A stretch of DNA of 64,000 nt, taken from Brevibacterium casei CIP 102111 (lineage in GTDB: Bacteria > Actinomycetota > Actinomycetes > Actinomycetales > Brevibacteriaceae). A program made the translations under genes and the position numbers. The stretch is taken from the NCBI RefSeq assembly GCF_900169275.1, contig NZ_FXZC01000004.1:434001-498000 (forward strand). The letters run 5' to 3'. The notes below the pieces were generated by a model, which was given only the letters and a program-made list of their open reading frames with translations, did no database searches and was not told where the DNA came from. Within the stretch, counting starts at the first letter, position 1. Each line of letters starts with the position of its first letter. Below are positions 27,147-36,055 of the stretch, one piece after another.

Positions 27147-28595
27147 ATGGGCTCCGAACTCCTGATGCTGGCGATCGGCTGCGTCCTCGTCCTCATCATC
27201 ATCGCCGCGAACGGGTACTTCGTCGCCCAGGAATTCGCGTACATGTCCGTCGACCGCTCGCGGCTCGCAGCCCGCGCGGAGACCGGGGACCCCGCCGCCA
27301 AGCGGGCGCTCGCCGTCACCAAACGCACATCGTTCATGCTCTCCGGCGCGCAGCTGGGCATCACCGTCACCGGTCTGCTCGTCGGCTACGTCGCCGAACC
27401 GATGATCGGCCAGTCGCTCGGCGCGCTCCTCGGGGGACTCGACATCCCGCCGGCGGTCACCGTCGCCGTGACGACCGTCGGCGTGCTCCTCGTCGCGACG
27501 ATCGTGCAGATGGTCTTCGGCGAGCTCTATCCGAAGAACCTCGCGATCGCCGCCCCCGAGACCCTCGCGCTCGCCCTCGCCCGGTCGACGCAGATCTACC
27601 TCGCCGTCTTCGGCTGGCTCATCGCGATCTTCGACGTCGCCGCGAACCTCTTCCTCAGGCTGTTGCGCGTCGAACCCGTCCACGACGTCGACCCGAGCGT
27701 GTCCGCCGACGAACTCCGCCGCGTCATCGAGGAGTCACGGCAGACCGGCGACCTGCCCGCCGACCTCTCGCTCCTCATCGACCGAGTGCTCGAGTTCCCC
27801 GACGCCGACGTCGAGCACGCGATGATCCCCGGCTCCCGTGTGGCCACGGTCGACCACGAGGTCACCCTCGGGGAGCTGCGCGAGCTCATGGCCCACGCGC
27901 ACAGCCGCTACCCGGTCCTCGACGAGACCGAGGCGCCGGTCGGAGTCGTCGAGCTCGTCGACCTCCTGCGCACGCGTGAGCCGATGGACGCTCCGGTGAC
28001 GACGATCATGCGTCCGCCCGTCGTCGTCCCCACCCTCATGGCACTGCCCGATGCGCTCGCGGAGATGAACCGCGGCGATTCGCAGCTCGCCTGCGTCATC
28101 GACGAGTACGGCGACCTCGCCGGCATCCTCACGACCGAGGACGTCGCCGAGGAGCTCGTCGGCGAGATCACCGACGAACACGACGAGGAGAGCCCCACCG
28201 CAATGGTCGAAGAGGCCCCACGGACCTGGATGGCCGACGGAGGCATGCCGCTCGACGAGGTGCGCCGCATCGTCGGCTACGACCTGCCCGAGGGCGACTT
28301 CGAGACCCTCGCGGGGCTCGTCATCGCCACGAGCGGCGGGTTCCCCGAGGCCGGCGACCGGGTCACCGTGCCCGTCCTCGCCGAGGCGTCCGACCTCCTC
28401 GCCGACGACCCCGTCGAACGCGAGCTCGACGTCGAAGTGCTCACCGTCGACCGGCACGTGCCCGGGCAGATGCGGGTGACGCTCATCGAGACCACCGCCG
28501 ATGACTCGGCCGCCGACGATTCGGCCGCCGACGACCCTGTTGCGGATGGCCGCGACACGGGTGAGTCCGCCGCTGAGGAAGGGAGGGACCGATGA
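27147..28595 (+). CDS. CNNM/CorC-family membrane protein (DUF21-CBS-CorC_HlyC), first copy
   Basis: 482 residues. Residues 1 to about 190 form a DUF21 transmembrane domain (LLMLAIGCVLVLIIIAANGY at the N-terminus, then ITVTGLLVGYVAEPMIG and VAVTTVGVLLVATIVQM). A CBS pair follows (VEHAMIPGSRVATVDHEVTL, PVTTIMRPPVVVPTLMALP, ACVIDEYGDLAGILTTEDV) and then a C-terminal CorC_HlyC domain (TWMADGGMPLDEVRRIVGYD). Family members act in magnesium or cobalt efflux and resistance. The tail has imperfect repeats of DDSAA. The start codon directly follows a hairpin whose loop contains the ribosome-binding site, so translation may be controlled. The stop overlaps the next paralogue by 4 bases. Confidence 0.88.
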   Translation: MGSELLMLAIGCVLVLIIIAANGYFVAQEFAYMSVDRSRLAARAETGDPAAKRALAVTKRTSFMLSGAQLGITVTGLLVGYVAEPMIGQSLGALLGGLDIPPAVTVAVTTVGVLLVATIVQMVFGELYPKNLAIAAPETLALALARSTQIYLAVFGWLIAIFDVAANLFLRLLRVEPVHDVDPSVSADELRRVIEESRQTGDLPADLSLLIDRVLEFPDADVEHAMIPGSRVATVDHEVTLGELRELMAHAHSRYPVLDETEAPVGVVELVDLLRTREPMDAPVTTIMRPPVVVPTLMALPDALAEMNRGDSQLACVIDEYGDLAGILTTEDVAEELVGEITDEHDEESPTAMVEEAPRTWMADGGMPLDEVRRIVGYDLPEGDFETLAGLVIATSGGFPEAGDRVTVPVLAEASDLLADDPVERELDVEVLTVDRHVPGQMRVTLIETTADDSAADDSAADDPVADGRDTGESAAEEGRDR

Positions 28596-29617
28596 CCGAC
28601 GCACCGCTCTTCGTCATCGTCGGCACGATCGCACTCATCGTGCTCAGCGCGTTCTTCGTCATCATCGAGTTCTCCCTGCTCGCCGCCCGCCGGCACCGAC
28701 TCGAGGAGCAGGCGTCGACGTCGGCGCCTGCGCGGGCGGCGCTGCGGGGAATGAATGAGCTGACGATCATGCTCGCCGTCGCCCAGTTCGGCATCACGAT
28801 CTGCACCTTCGCCCTCGGTGCGATCACGAAGCCTGCCGTCGACGCGTGGTTGGCTCCGCTCTTCACCGCGGTGGGCGCGCCGTTCTGGCTCGCCGACTCG
28901 GCCGCCTTCGTCCTCTCCCTCCTCTTCGTCACGTTCCTCCACCTCGTCATCGGTGAGATGGCGCCGAAGTCGTGGGCCATCGCCCACCCCGAGCTCGCGG
29001 CGACGATCATCGCCCTGCCGGCCCGAGCCCTCGCGTGGCTGCTGCGGCCTCTGCTCGTCTGGGTCAACAGCGTCGCCAACAGGCTCGTGGCCGCAAGCGG
29101 ATACACACCCGCGGAATCGCGGGCGCTCGGCGGGCAGGACATCGATACGATCCGGCAGCTCGTCGAGCATTCGGCGGCCGCCGGCGAACTCGACGACGCC
29201 TACCGCGACCAGCTCACCCACGTCTTCGAACTCCAGAGGATGAGCGTGGGCAGCCTGCTGCCCGGCGGGACGCGTGCCCTGACCTCGGTGCCGGAGACGG
29301 CGACGGCCGGGCAGGTGCGCGACCTCGCGGCGGAGTCCGGGCACATGCGCATCCTCGTCGAGCGCGCGGGGAAGGCACCGGGGGTCGTCCACGTCCGCGA
29401 CGTGCTCCTCCTGCCCGCCGACCACGGGATCGAGGAGTTCACCCGCGACTGCCTCGTCCTCGACGCGGAACTGCCGGTCCACGAGGCGCTCACCCTCATG
29501 CGCGACGAGGCCGAGCAGCTCGCCGTCGTCACCCGTGACGAGCGCATCGTCGGGGCGGTGACGATGGCCGACATGCTCCGGCGGATCCTGCCCGACGGGT
29601 CGAGTATCACGCTCTGA
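28592..29617 (+). CDS. CNNM-family membrane protein (DUF21-CBS), second copy without CorC_HlyC
   Basis: 341 residues, ATG 28592 overlapping the previous stop. The DUF21 domain starts with FVIVGTIALIVLSAFFVIIE and ends with LLRPLLVWVNSVANRLVAAS. The CBS pair follows (MSVGSLLPGGTRALTSVPET, then ELPVHEALTLMRDEAEQLAV). It stops where the first copy would have its CorC_HlyC domain, so the two genes look like a diverged tandem pair that may form a hetero-oligomer for divalent cation transport, a two-gene layout common in actinobacteria. Confidence 0.87.
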   Translation: MTDAPLFVIVGTIALIVLSAFFVIIEFSLLAARRHRLEEQASTSAPARAALRGMNELTIMLAVAQFGITICTFALGAITKPAVDAWLAPLFTAVGAPFWLADSAAFVLSLLFVTFLHLVIGEMAPKSWAIAHPELAATIIALPARALAWLLRPLLVWVNSVANRLVAASGYTPAESRALGGQDIDTIRQLVEHSAAAGELDDAYRDQLTHVFELQRMSVGSLLPGGTRALTSVPETATAGQVRDLAAESGHMRILVERAGKAPGVVHVRDVLLLPADHGIEEFTRDCLVLDAELPVHEALTLMRDEAEQLAVVTRDERIVGAVTMADMLRRILPDGSSITL

Positions 29618-29986
29618 GTCCGGGCCGGACTTCCTGGAGCGAGCCGCGCGGAGAGTTGGCGTCAGCCGGGCGGAGAGCACGGGTGCGGGCGGAGCGGACC
29701 GGCCGCCTCGGCGGGGTGAGCTGGGACACCTCCGTGTCCGATCCATGGGTTATGCTGGCACGACGACCGACCCAGGAGGTCCGGGCCCGCCTCAGGCGGG
29801 CCGGTCGTGGAGCGCGCGATCGTCCGACCCGCACCCCGGTCGGCAGGGTGCGCGCGGCGTCACCGGCCACCCTGCGGCGACTGCGACTGTGCCAGCGTCC
29901 GACCGGCTCACCGGTCCGACCTGCGATTTGAGACCACGACGACGGCCGCCGAGGCGGGCCGTCCCCACTGACGATGAGGATCATCG
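29618..29986 (+). promoter_or_regulatory. Promoter and long structured leader of malic enzyme
   Basis: TATGCT at 29751-29756 is a good -10; GGACAC-CTCC-GTGTCC (29724-29739) overlaps the -35 zone as a possible operator. A transcript starting near 29763 begins exactly with a three-way junction: stem ACGACC/GGTCGT (29763-29768 with 29803-29808) enclosing GACC/GGTC (29769-29781) and GGCCCGCC/GGCGGGCC (29784-29802). Next come competing pairings: CCGACC/GGTCGG (29824-29829 with 29838-29843), CGCACCC/GGGTGCG (29830-29836 with 29846-29852), and GCAGGGTG/CACCCTGC (29843-29850 with 29868-29875). Further hairpins are GACCGG/CCGGTC (29901-29916) and GACGGCC/GGCCGTC (29941-29963), before GAGGA and the ATG. 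Mutually exclusive stems suggest a switch. Confidence 0.5.
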
Positions 29987-31171
29987 ATGACGACACCGAC
30001 CGCTGGCGACAAGGGACAGACTCCGGCAGCTGCCATCACCGAAGACGAGATCTTCGCAGGACACCACCACGGCAAGCTCGCCGTCGAACTCACCCGTCCG
30101 CTCGAGACCCAGCGCGATCTCTCGATCGCCTACACCCCGGGCGTCGCCAAGGTCTGCACTGCGATCGCCGAGGAACCGGAGCGGGCGAAGGACCTGACGT
30201 GGACCGGCCGCCTCGTCGCTGTCATCTCCGACGGCTCGGCGGTGCTCGGTCTCGGGGACATCGGCGCGACCGCCTCGCTGCCGGTGATGGAGGGCAAGTG
30301 TACGCTGTTCAAGCGCTTCGCCGGTCTCAACGCGATCCCCATCGTCATCGACACCAACGACGCCGACGAGATCGTCGACACGATTGTGCGGATCTCCCCG
30401 ACCTTTGGGGCGATCAACCTCGAGGACATCTCCGCACCCCGCTGCTTCGAGATCGAGGACCGGGTCAAGGCCGCCCTCGACATTCCGGTCATGCACGATG
30501 ACCAGCACGGCACCGCCATCGTCGTCCTCGCGGCGCTGATGAACGCAGCGAAGGTCGTCGGCAAGGACATCTCCGACCTCAAGGTTGTCATCTCGGGCTC
30601 CGGTGCGGCCGGCGTCGCAGTGACGAAGATCCTCCACGAGGCGGGAGTCTCCGACATCGTCGTCCTCGACTCGAAAGGCATCGTCGAATCCGGGCGTGAC
30701 GACCTCACCCCGACGAAGCAGGCGATCTCCGACAACTCGAACCCGCGCGGCATCAGCGGGGGAGTGGGCACTGCGCTCGACGGAGCCGACGTGTTCATCG
30801 GACTGTCCTCGGGCACGGTCGATCCCGAGCTGCTGGCCCACATGGCCGACGACGCGATCATCTTCGCGCTGTCGAACCCCAATCCCGAGGTCGCCCCCGA
30901 CGTCGCCGCGCAGTACGCGACGGTCGTCGCCACCGGACGCAGCGACTTCCCCAACCAGATCAACAACGTCCTCGCGTTCCCCGGAGTCTTCCGCGGCGCG
31001 CTCGACGCCGACGCCACGTACATCACCGAGGAGATGAAGCTCGCCGCTGCCAGTGCGATCGCAGCGCTCGTCGGCGACGACCTCTCACCCGACTACATCG
31101 TGCCCAGTGCGCTCGATGAACGCGTGGCTCCCGTGGTGGCCGCCGCAGTCGAGGCGGTTGCGCGGGGATGA
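29987..31171 (+). CDS. NAD(P)-dependent malic enzyme
   Basis: 394 residues, the short bacterial malic enzyme type. It decarboxylates L-malate oxidatively to pyruvate and CO2. The catalytic tyrosine region SIAYTPGVAKVC, the lysine-bearing GKCTLFKRFAG, the metal-binding INLEDISAPRCFEIED and MHDDQHGTAIVVLAALMNA, and the dinucleotide loop VISGSGAAGVAVTKIL are all intact. I infer NAD rather than NADP preference only from the subfamily; the cofactor cannot be settled by eye. The long leader upstream implies control at the RNA level. Functionally it matches the dicarboxylate importer DctA encoded 12 kb upstream. A small palindromic hairpin follows the stop. Confidence 0.94.
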   Translation: MTTPTAGDKGQTPAAAITEDEIFAGHHHGKLAVELTRPLETQRDLSIAYTPGVAKVCTAIAEEPERAKDLTWTGRLVAVISDGSAVLGLGDIGATASLPVMEGKCTLFKRFAGLNAIPIVIDTNDADEIVDTIVRISPTFGAINLEDISAPRCFEIEDRVKAALDIPVMHDDQHGTAIVVLAALMNAAKVVGKDISDLKVVISGSGAAGVAVTKILHEAGVSDIVVLDSKGIVESGRDDLTPTKQAISDNSNPRGISGGVGTALDGADVFIGLSSGTVDPELLAHMADDAIIFALSNPNPEVAPDVAAQYATVVATGRSDFPNQINNVLAFPGVFRGALDADATYITEEMKLAAASAIAALVGDDLSPDYIVPSALDERVAPVVAAAVEAVARG

Positions 31172-31215
31172 GCTGCGCCGGACAGCGCTTTGCCGGTTGT
31201 GCTGTCTGAGGCGCC

Positions 31216-31234
31216 GACGTGAAGGCTTCACGTC
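31216..31234. terminator. Hairpin downstream of malic enzyme
   Basis: Palindrome GACGTGAAG-G-CTTCACGTC 45 bases past the malic enzyme stop. As RNA it would form an 8-bp stem with a tight loop, without a U-tract. It may terminate malic enzyme transcription or be a protein site. Confidence 0.4.
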
Positions 31235-31365
31235 ACCCTCAGAGACCTCCGCGAATCCAGAGGGTCCTTCCAACCTCACGGGTGATGCGTGGTCTGTGAC
31301 AATGACTGTGGATGGGCGGGGCGGGTGACCGCGCCGTCGAACGGAGAGCTCCATTACATTCATTG

Positions 31366-32569
31366 TCAAGCAGCAGCCGGGGTCTTCGCCTCGTAGAAGG
31401 CCCCGGCCTTGACCGTCGCGAACAACACGTTCAGCCGGCGACGAGCCAGGCACATCACCGCAGCATTATGCCGCTTCCCCTTAGCCCGTTTCCGGTCGTA
31501 ATACGCCCTCGACAACGGGTCATGACACGACGCCACCCAGGCCGAGTGGAACAACGCGTTCTTCAACCGTTTGTTCCCCGCCCGCGACGGAAACTCACCC
31601 CGAATCGATGTTCCCGACCGCCGCGTCTCCGGAGCAATACCCGCATACGCAGCCAGATGCCCAGCAGTCCTGAACGCGAAGAAATCACCGGCCGCCAGGA
31701 GGATCTGAGACGCGGTCTTAACGCCGACTCCCAGCATCGACGTCAAGACCTGAAGAAGAGGGAGCGAATCAGCCAACTCCGCAGCTTCTGCCTCGATCTC
31801 TCCCCCGTTCAACCTTCAACGCCTTGATCCTGGCGGCATGCCGCGGCACCACCGACTCCGAGGCCTGACTGCCGGGCACGGTCACCGTCTGCTCAGCCAG
31901 AGCGTCAAAGATCGCATCGATCAGGGCCGACGGGTCCTTGCGGGCATGGTTGCGCGCCCACCGCTTCACTCCCGACTTCCCCGCCGCCCGCAACCCCGCC
32001 GGACCGCGGTACCGAATCAGCAGGTCCAACACGATGCTCCTGGTCAACACGGTGTCATTGAAGACACGCTCCAACGCGGGGTGGATCTGGAGCAGCAACG
32101 AGCGCAGCCGGTTGATCGCTCTGGTGATGTCGTGAGCGAGGTCTTCTTCCGTGCCGGCTAAGATCTTGAGATTTGCCAGCCCATCGGACTCCTGATCCAC
32201 CGACCCCAAGGTGTGTGGCATCGTGCGTGCAGTGTCAGCGATGATGAACGCGTCCCTGGCATCCGTCTTAGCCTGCCCCGGATACAGATCGGCAGCCTTG
32301 CGCATCGCCAACCCGGACAAGTAGGCGATATCGGCACCACTATCACGGGCGACCGCGACGGGTAACGCACCGATCGTGTTGGGCTGATCAACGATGACGA
32401 GCACACGGCCATGCTCGTCCGTCAGAGTCGTGATCACGTCCCGTAGCGCGGCTTCATCCTGCGGGAGTTCGTGGTCATAGACTCGCTCGCCTCCCGGGTC
32501 GAGCCCGCACCCGTAATGGCTGGTCTTGCCGACGTCGAGACCTAACCAGACGTCGTATTCGGTGTTCAT
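31366..32569 (-). pseudogene. IS110-family transposase split by a one-base frameshift
   Basis: The N-terminal part, from ATG 32569 with GAGGAGG upstream, has the RuvC-like DEDD domain: VWLGLDVGKTSHYGCGL, VLVIVDQPNTIGAL and AKTDARDAFIIADTART. The C-terminal part (to 31366) is the Transposase_20 domain with TSMLGVGVKTASQILLAAGD and APETRRSGTSIRG, which carries the serine nucleophile. The frame breaks at a run of five G on the coding strand (31802-31806). With four G the protein would read LKVERGEIEAEAAEL without interruption and total about 400 residues, the usual length. The copy is therefore inactive unless the run is a sequencing error or slips. IS110 recombinases work with a structured RNA made from the element end. 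Confidence 0.85.
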
Positions 32570-32880
32570 GAGAGTCCTCCTCGACCATCAGTTCCTTGGT
32601 CGCAGGTTTTTCATGACACCCGATGCTGGCACCCACGTTACGACGAGACCTCAGACAAAGCCGGGCCGAGCCCCTATCAGCAGTCAACGCGCGTCCTGGA
32701 TTCCTAGCGGTAACACCCCCGGATAATTGATGACAGGGCAAATCGGCCATACCAGGACGAGCGCCCAGACCCCGTTCGGAGCCTACGAATAAATATAGGG
32801 GCACCCCCCCCGGGCGATCGCGACGTCCCATTCGAGCATGGGCCGGCCAGGCGAATCACAGGGAATCTTGTGAATGTTAT
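32570..32880 (-). ncRNA. Candidate bridge RNA region of the IS110 element
   Basis: For IS110-group elements the non-coding DNA between the element end and the transposase start encodes the bridge (seek) RNA that pairs with donor and target. Here about 310 bases upstream of the transposase ATG contain no gene and include an eight-C run (32804-32811) and short inverted segments. I assign it by position only; loops were not resolved. Confidence 0.35.
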
Positions 32881-33035
32881 GAATCTGTGACCGAAATCGG
32901 AGCGATGCATAGTAGGTTGATTGTTGAACTTGCAACGAGAGCCCGCCGTGTCTCAAGCTCGGCAACCCTTCATCCCCCGATCCGGTTCTCAGAGATCCCC
33001 CAGCAACCCGCGCAGATTTACGATCGAGGAACAGT
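32881..33035 (+). promoter_or_regulatory. Probable promoter and leader of the pilus operon
   Basis: 155 bases between the IS end and the first pilus gene. The start of this stretch is relatively A+T-rich for the window (TTGTGAATGTTATGAATC just before and into it, GCATAGTAGG near 32907). A GAGGA site sits just before ATG 33036. No unique -35/-10 pair can be chosen by eye. The insertion sequence immediately upstream may supply or separate regulatory DNA. Confidence 0.35.
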
Positions 33036-35945
33036 ATGGCGTCCGTCACGAACCTTTTCGCCGCGAATCCCCAGCGGAACGCGAATCGCGCGGCGCGAGT
33101 TCGAATGCTCCTCTCGGCTGTCGTCGTGCTGGCCCTGCTCTTCTCAATCAGCGGCGTTCTCACGTCACCGGCTCCCGCCCAAGCAACTGAATCAGGGCTC
33201 GGATCCGCCCCCTCGTCGCCGAGCGAATCGCCGAGGCAGAACGAGGAAACCTCGGGCTCGGAACTGCAGAACGGTGACAATACCCCACGTACTGAACCAG
33301 AGTCGACGAGATCTCCGACAGCCGAGCAGTCTGCACCCTCGTCCATGCCCAGCGTCCCCGCACAGGCGATGATCGCGTGTGCCCCGGGCAACGTCTACTC
33401 GATCACCTCCGCTGGCCAGCTTCGACACGTCACACCCGACGGCACGGCCACCAACGTCGGTACAGTACCGAGCGGAGCAATCACTCAGTTCAACGGCCTC
33501 GGCATCGGCACGGGTGGTGGACCGGTCTACGCGTATGACCGCACCAATTCGACAACTGCGACCTTCTACCAGTTCAATACCGCCACCGACACGTGGAGCA
33601 GCCTCGGCCTGACCTACAACACCGCACTGACGGCGAATGGCGGGTTCAACGGCTCACTCGTTGCCGGGGCCGTCGACCTCAAGACCGGCGCTTATTTCTT
33701 CGGCGGATTCGTGTCGGGAGCTCAGCAGTTCAAGCTTTGGCGTTACAACCCGTCCGCTCGCACCGTCACCTTCATGGGTACGGTCAACACTCCGGGAGCG
33801 GGAACCAGCGCGAACGGCGACATCGCTTTCGACAGCGCAGGAAACCTCTTCATCGTCCGCAATGAGAATCGTACCGCCACCGAGGTGGAGACGAAGATCT
33901 TCAGTGTGACCGACGTGGCGCTCGCGGCTGCCAATGGGGGTGCGATTCCGGCAGCCGCGGGTTCCTCAATGCGAACGGTTGCGAGAGTCACGGGCGTGGC
34001 GTTCGACTCCACCGGCAAGGGCTACCTCGGAGCCGGCAACGTCATCACGTCCTACGACACTCCGGGCTGGAACAATCCGTCGACCTTCACGAATCAGCTG
34101 ACTGGAACATCTGACCTCGCCTCATGTTCCTCTCCCGCGACGATCACTCTGGAGAAGGACGTGAAGACACGCGTCAACCCAGGCGACCAGTTCAATCTCG
34201 AGCTCAATCAGGGAACGGTCAGTCTCGGCACGGCGACGACCACAGGAACTGCCAACGGCGTCCAGTCCGAGCGAGTCGGCCCGTTGCCCGTCGCCCGCAA
34301 TGCGACGATCAGACTGAGTGAGACGGCGGCAGGGACGACGGACCTCAGCAGGTATGCGTCGAGTTACAGTTGCACTGCCGATGGAAACCCGATTGGCATT
34401 TCTGGTACTGGGACTTCTGCCGCCATCACGATTCCAGCCACAGGCAATGAGATCGTGTGTCAGTTCAGCAACTCTCCGCTGACGGCGAATGTGACGATCA
34501 ACAAGAAGACACAGAATGCCCAAGGCGGCAACGAACAGAACGCCTCGGGGTGGACAGTCGGTGCCGCGACGACGGCGACCGCCGGAACCGCTACTCAGGC
34601 ACCGGCCGCAACGACTCAGCAGACTGACGCGCAGGGCAACGCGAAGTGGACGCTCAACTTCGGCTCGGCGTCCTCGCGTGCCAACCTGGCAGTGCGAGAG
34701 GTCCAGCGGTCTGGCTTCGCCTTCCAAGGCGGTTCCTGCCGAATCACCCGCCTCGACGGGACGACTCAGACGATCACCCTCAACGGTGCCGACAGTCAGA
34801 CGCTGTCCTCCGCCATTCAGCCGGGTGACCAAGTGGACTGCGGATACGTCAATCGGCAGTCGACCGCTTCGGTGACGGTGAACAAGGCCTGGGATATCGA
34901 CAGTGAGCGGTTCGCCAACGGCAGCCAGCCCGCCGGAATCAGTGCCACACTCATGCTCGACCCGGCCGGCCAGCCCGCCGGTGACCCGGAGTTCGGCCAG
35001 ACCCGCACCGGCTTCGCCGTCAACGACACTGTCAGGATCGGAGAGACGACGACGATCGATGCGCAGAAGTTCCCAGGTTGCACCTTGAAGTCGAAGACGA
35101 TCTCGGGGCCAGGCATCGATGGGACAGTGCCGTTGACTGACGACTTCAGCACGAAGCTGCCAGGTGCCGCGAACACCTACACAGTGACGAACACCGTCGA
35201 GTGCCAGACGCTGACGATCACCAAAAACGTCGAGAACGATAACGGCGGAACACTGACTGCCGCGGACTGGAACCAGCGCCTCTTCGCGAAGCAGGGCACC
35301 AACCCTGCAGTGCCCTACGACTCGGGTGAGAAGAAGTACGTGACCACAGGCTCCTACGTCATCTCCGAGAACAGCCTGCCCGGCTACGAGCAGGTCTCGA
35401 TCAGGTGCACCGGGGCCACCTACGACGAGTCGACGAAGACGGTGACCATCGCTGCCGGGCAGAACGCCCAGTGCATCGTCGCGAACGCGGATTCCTCGGG
35501 CACGGTCTCCTGGGAGAAGGTCAACGAGTCCGGAGCTCCTCTTGAGGGCTCGGAGTGGACGATCAGCGACGCGGCCGGCAACGAGATCCCCCTCGACGAC
35601 TGCGTGGCGACCTCCGCTGAGGGATGCAGCGGCCGTGACGTCGACCCGGAGGCCGGCCAGTTCCGCGTCGAGTACCTCGACTGGGGCGACTACACCCTCG
35701 TCGAGACCAAGGCTCCGGCCGGGTACGTCCTCGACGAGACCCCGCGTCCGTTCACCATTTCCCGCGATCGGCTCGATTTCGCCTTCGAGGAGCCGATCGC
35801 CAACGAGCAGGCCAGTTCGCCTGAGCTGCCGTTCACCGGCGGCATCGGAACGACCGGTTACATCATCGGCGGGGTGGTTCTTCTCCTCGGTGGTGCGGCC
35901 GGCGCGATCTGGCAGTACCGACGTCGAGCGCACGGGAGGAGCTGA
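33036..35945 (+). CDS. Large LPFTG cell-wall-anchored surface protein (pilus tip or adhesin type)
   Basis: 969 residues. A secretion signal (VRMLLSAVVVLALLFSI) ends near residue 48 (APAQA), then a Ser/Glu/Pro-rich segment. Residues about 110-360 have repeated NVYSITSAGQLRHVTPDG-like blades suggesting a beta-propeller (DUF6923-like). Residues about 370-920 are successive SpaA/Cna-B-type modules; the last is clear (VSWEKVNESGAPLEGSEW to YTLVETKAPAGYVLDETP with its E-box glutamate). The sorting signal LPFTG is at 931-935, followed by a membrane span and RRRAHGRS. Sortase joins the threonine to a pilin lysine or to peptidoglycan. Position before the shaft pilin and sortase suggests a tip adhesin, though no vWA/MIDAS domain is seen. 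Confidence 0.85.
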   Translation: MASVTNLFAANPQRNANRAARVRMLLSAVVVLALLFSISGVLTSPAPAQATESGLGSAPSSPSESPRQNEETSGSELQNGDNTPRTEPESTRSPTAEQSAPSSMPSVPAQAMIACAPGNVYSITSAGQLRHVTPDGTATNVGTVPSGAITQFNGLGIGTGGGPVYAYDRTNSTTATFYQFNTATDTWSSLGLTYNTALTANGGFNGSLVAGAVDLKTGAYFFGGFVSGAQQFKLWRYNPSARTVTFMGTVNTPGAGTSANGDIAFDSAGNLFIVRNENRTATEVETKIFSVTDVALAAANGGAIPAAAGSSMRTVARVTGVAFDSTGKGYLGAGNVITSYDTPGWNNPSTFTNQLTGTSDLASCSSPATITLEKDVKTRVNPGDQFNLELNQGTVSLGTATTTGTANGVQSERVGPLPVARNATIRLSETAAGTTDLSRYASSYSCTADGNPIGISGTGTSAAITIPATGNEIVCQFSNSPLTANVTINKKTQNAQGGNEQNASGWTVGAATTATAGTATQAPAATTQQTDAQGNAKWTLNFGSASSRANLAVREVQRSGFAFQGGSCRITRLDGTTQTITLNGADSQTLSSAIQPGDQVDCGYVNRQSTASVTVNKAWDIDSERFANGSQPAGISATLMLDPAGQPAGDPEFGQTRTGFAVNDTVRIGETTTIDAQKFPGCTLKSKTISGPGIDGTVPLTDDFSTKLPGAANTYTVTNTVECQTLTITKNVENDNGGTLTAADWNQRLFAKQGTNPAVPYDSGEKKYVTTGSYVISENSLPGYEQVSIRCTGATYDESTKTVTIAAGQNAQCIVANADSSGTVSWEKVNESGAPLEGSEWTISDAAGNEIPLDDCVATSAEGCSGRDVDPEAGQFRVEYLDWGDYTLVETKAPAGYVLDETPRPFTISRDRLDFAFEEPIANEQASSPELPFTGGIGTTGYIIGGVVLLLGGAAGAIWQYRRRAHGRS

Positions 35946-36055
35946 CCCACTATCCGATTCCCCTTGCGGGGTGCGACTGACATGCTCCACACACGTCACG
36001 TGCAAACGACAACCGACTCACAAATTTATACGAGCACCGGAAGGAACAACCAACC

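Larger units (their letters stand above)
31330..32880 (-). mobile_element. IS110-family insertion sequence (ends approximate)
   Basis: The single transposase gene (31366-32569, - strand), the long non-coding stretch upstream of it (32570 to about 32880) and the absence of obvious terminal inverted repeats fit the IS110 family. The element lies between malic enzyme and a pilus locus. I could not fix its ends; this needs comparison with an empty site. Confidence 0.7.

Noticed and set aside
29745..29990. Small open frame overlapping the malic enzyme leader
   Set aside because: It starts upstream of the predicted transcript start with no ribosome-binding site and encodes Arg/Pro-rich sequence typical of shadows.
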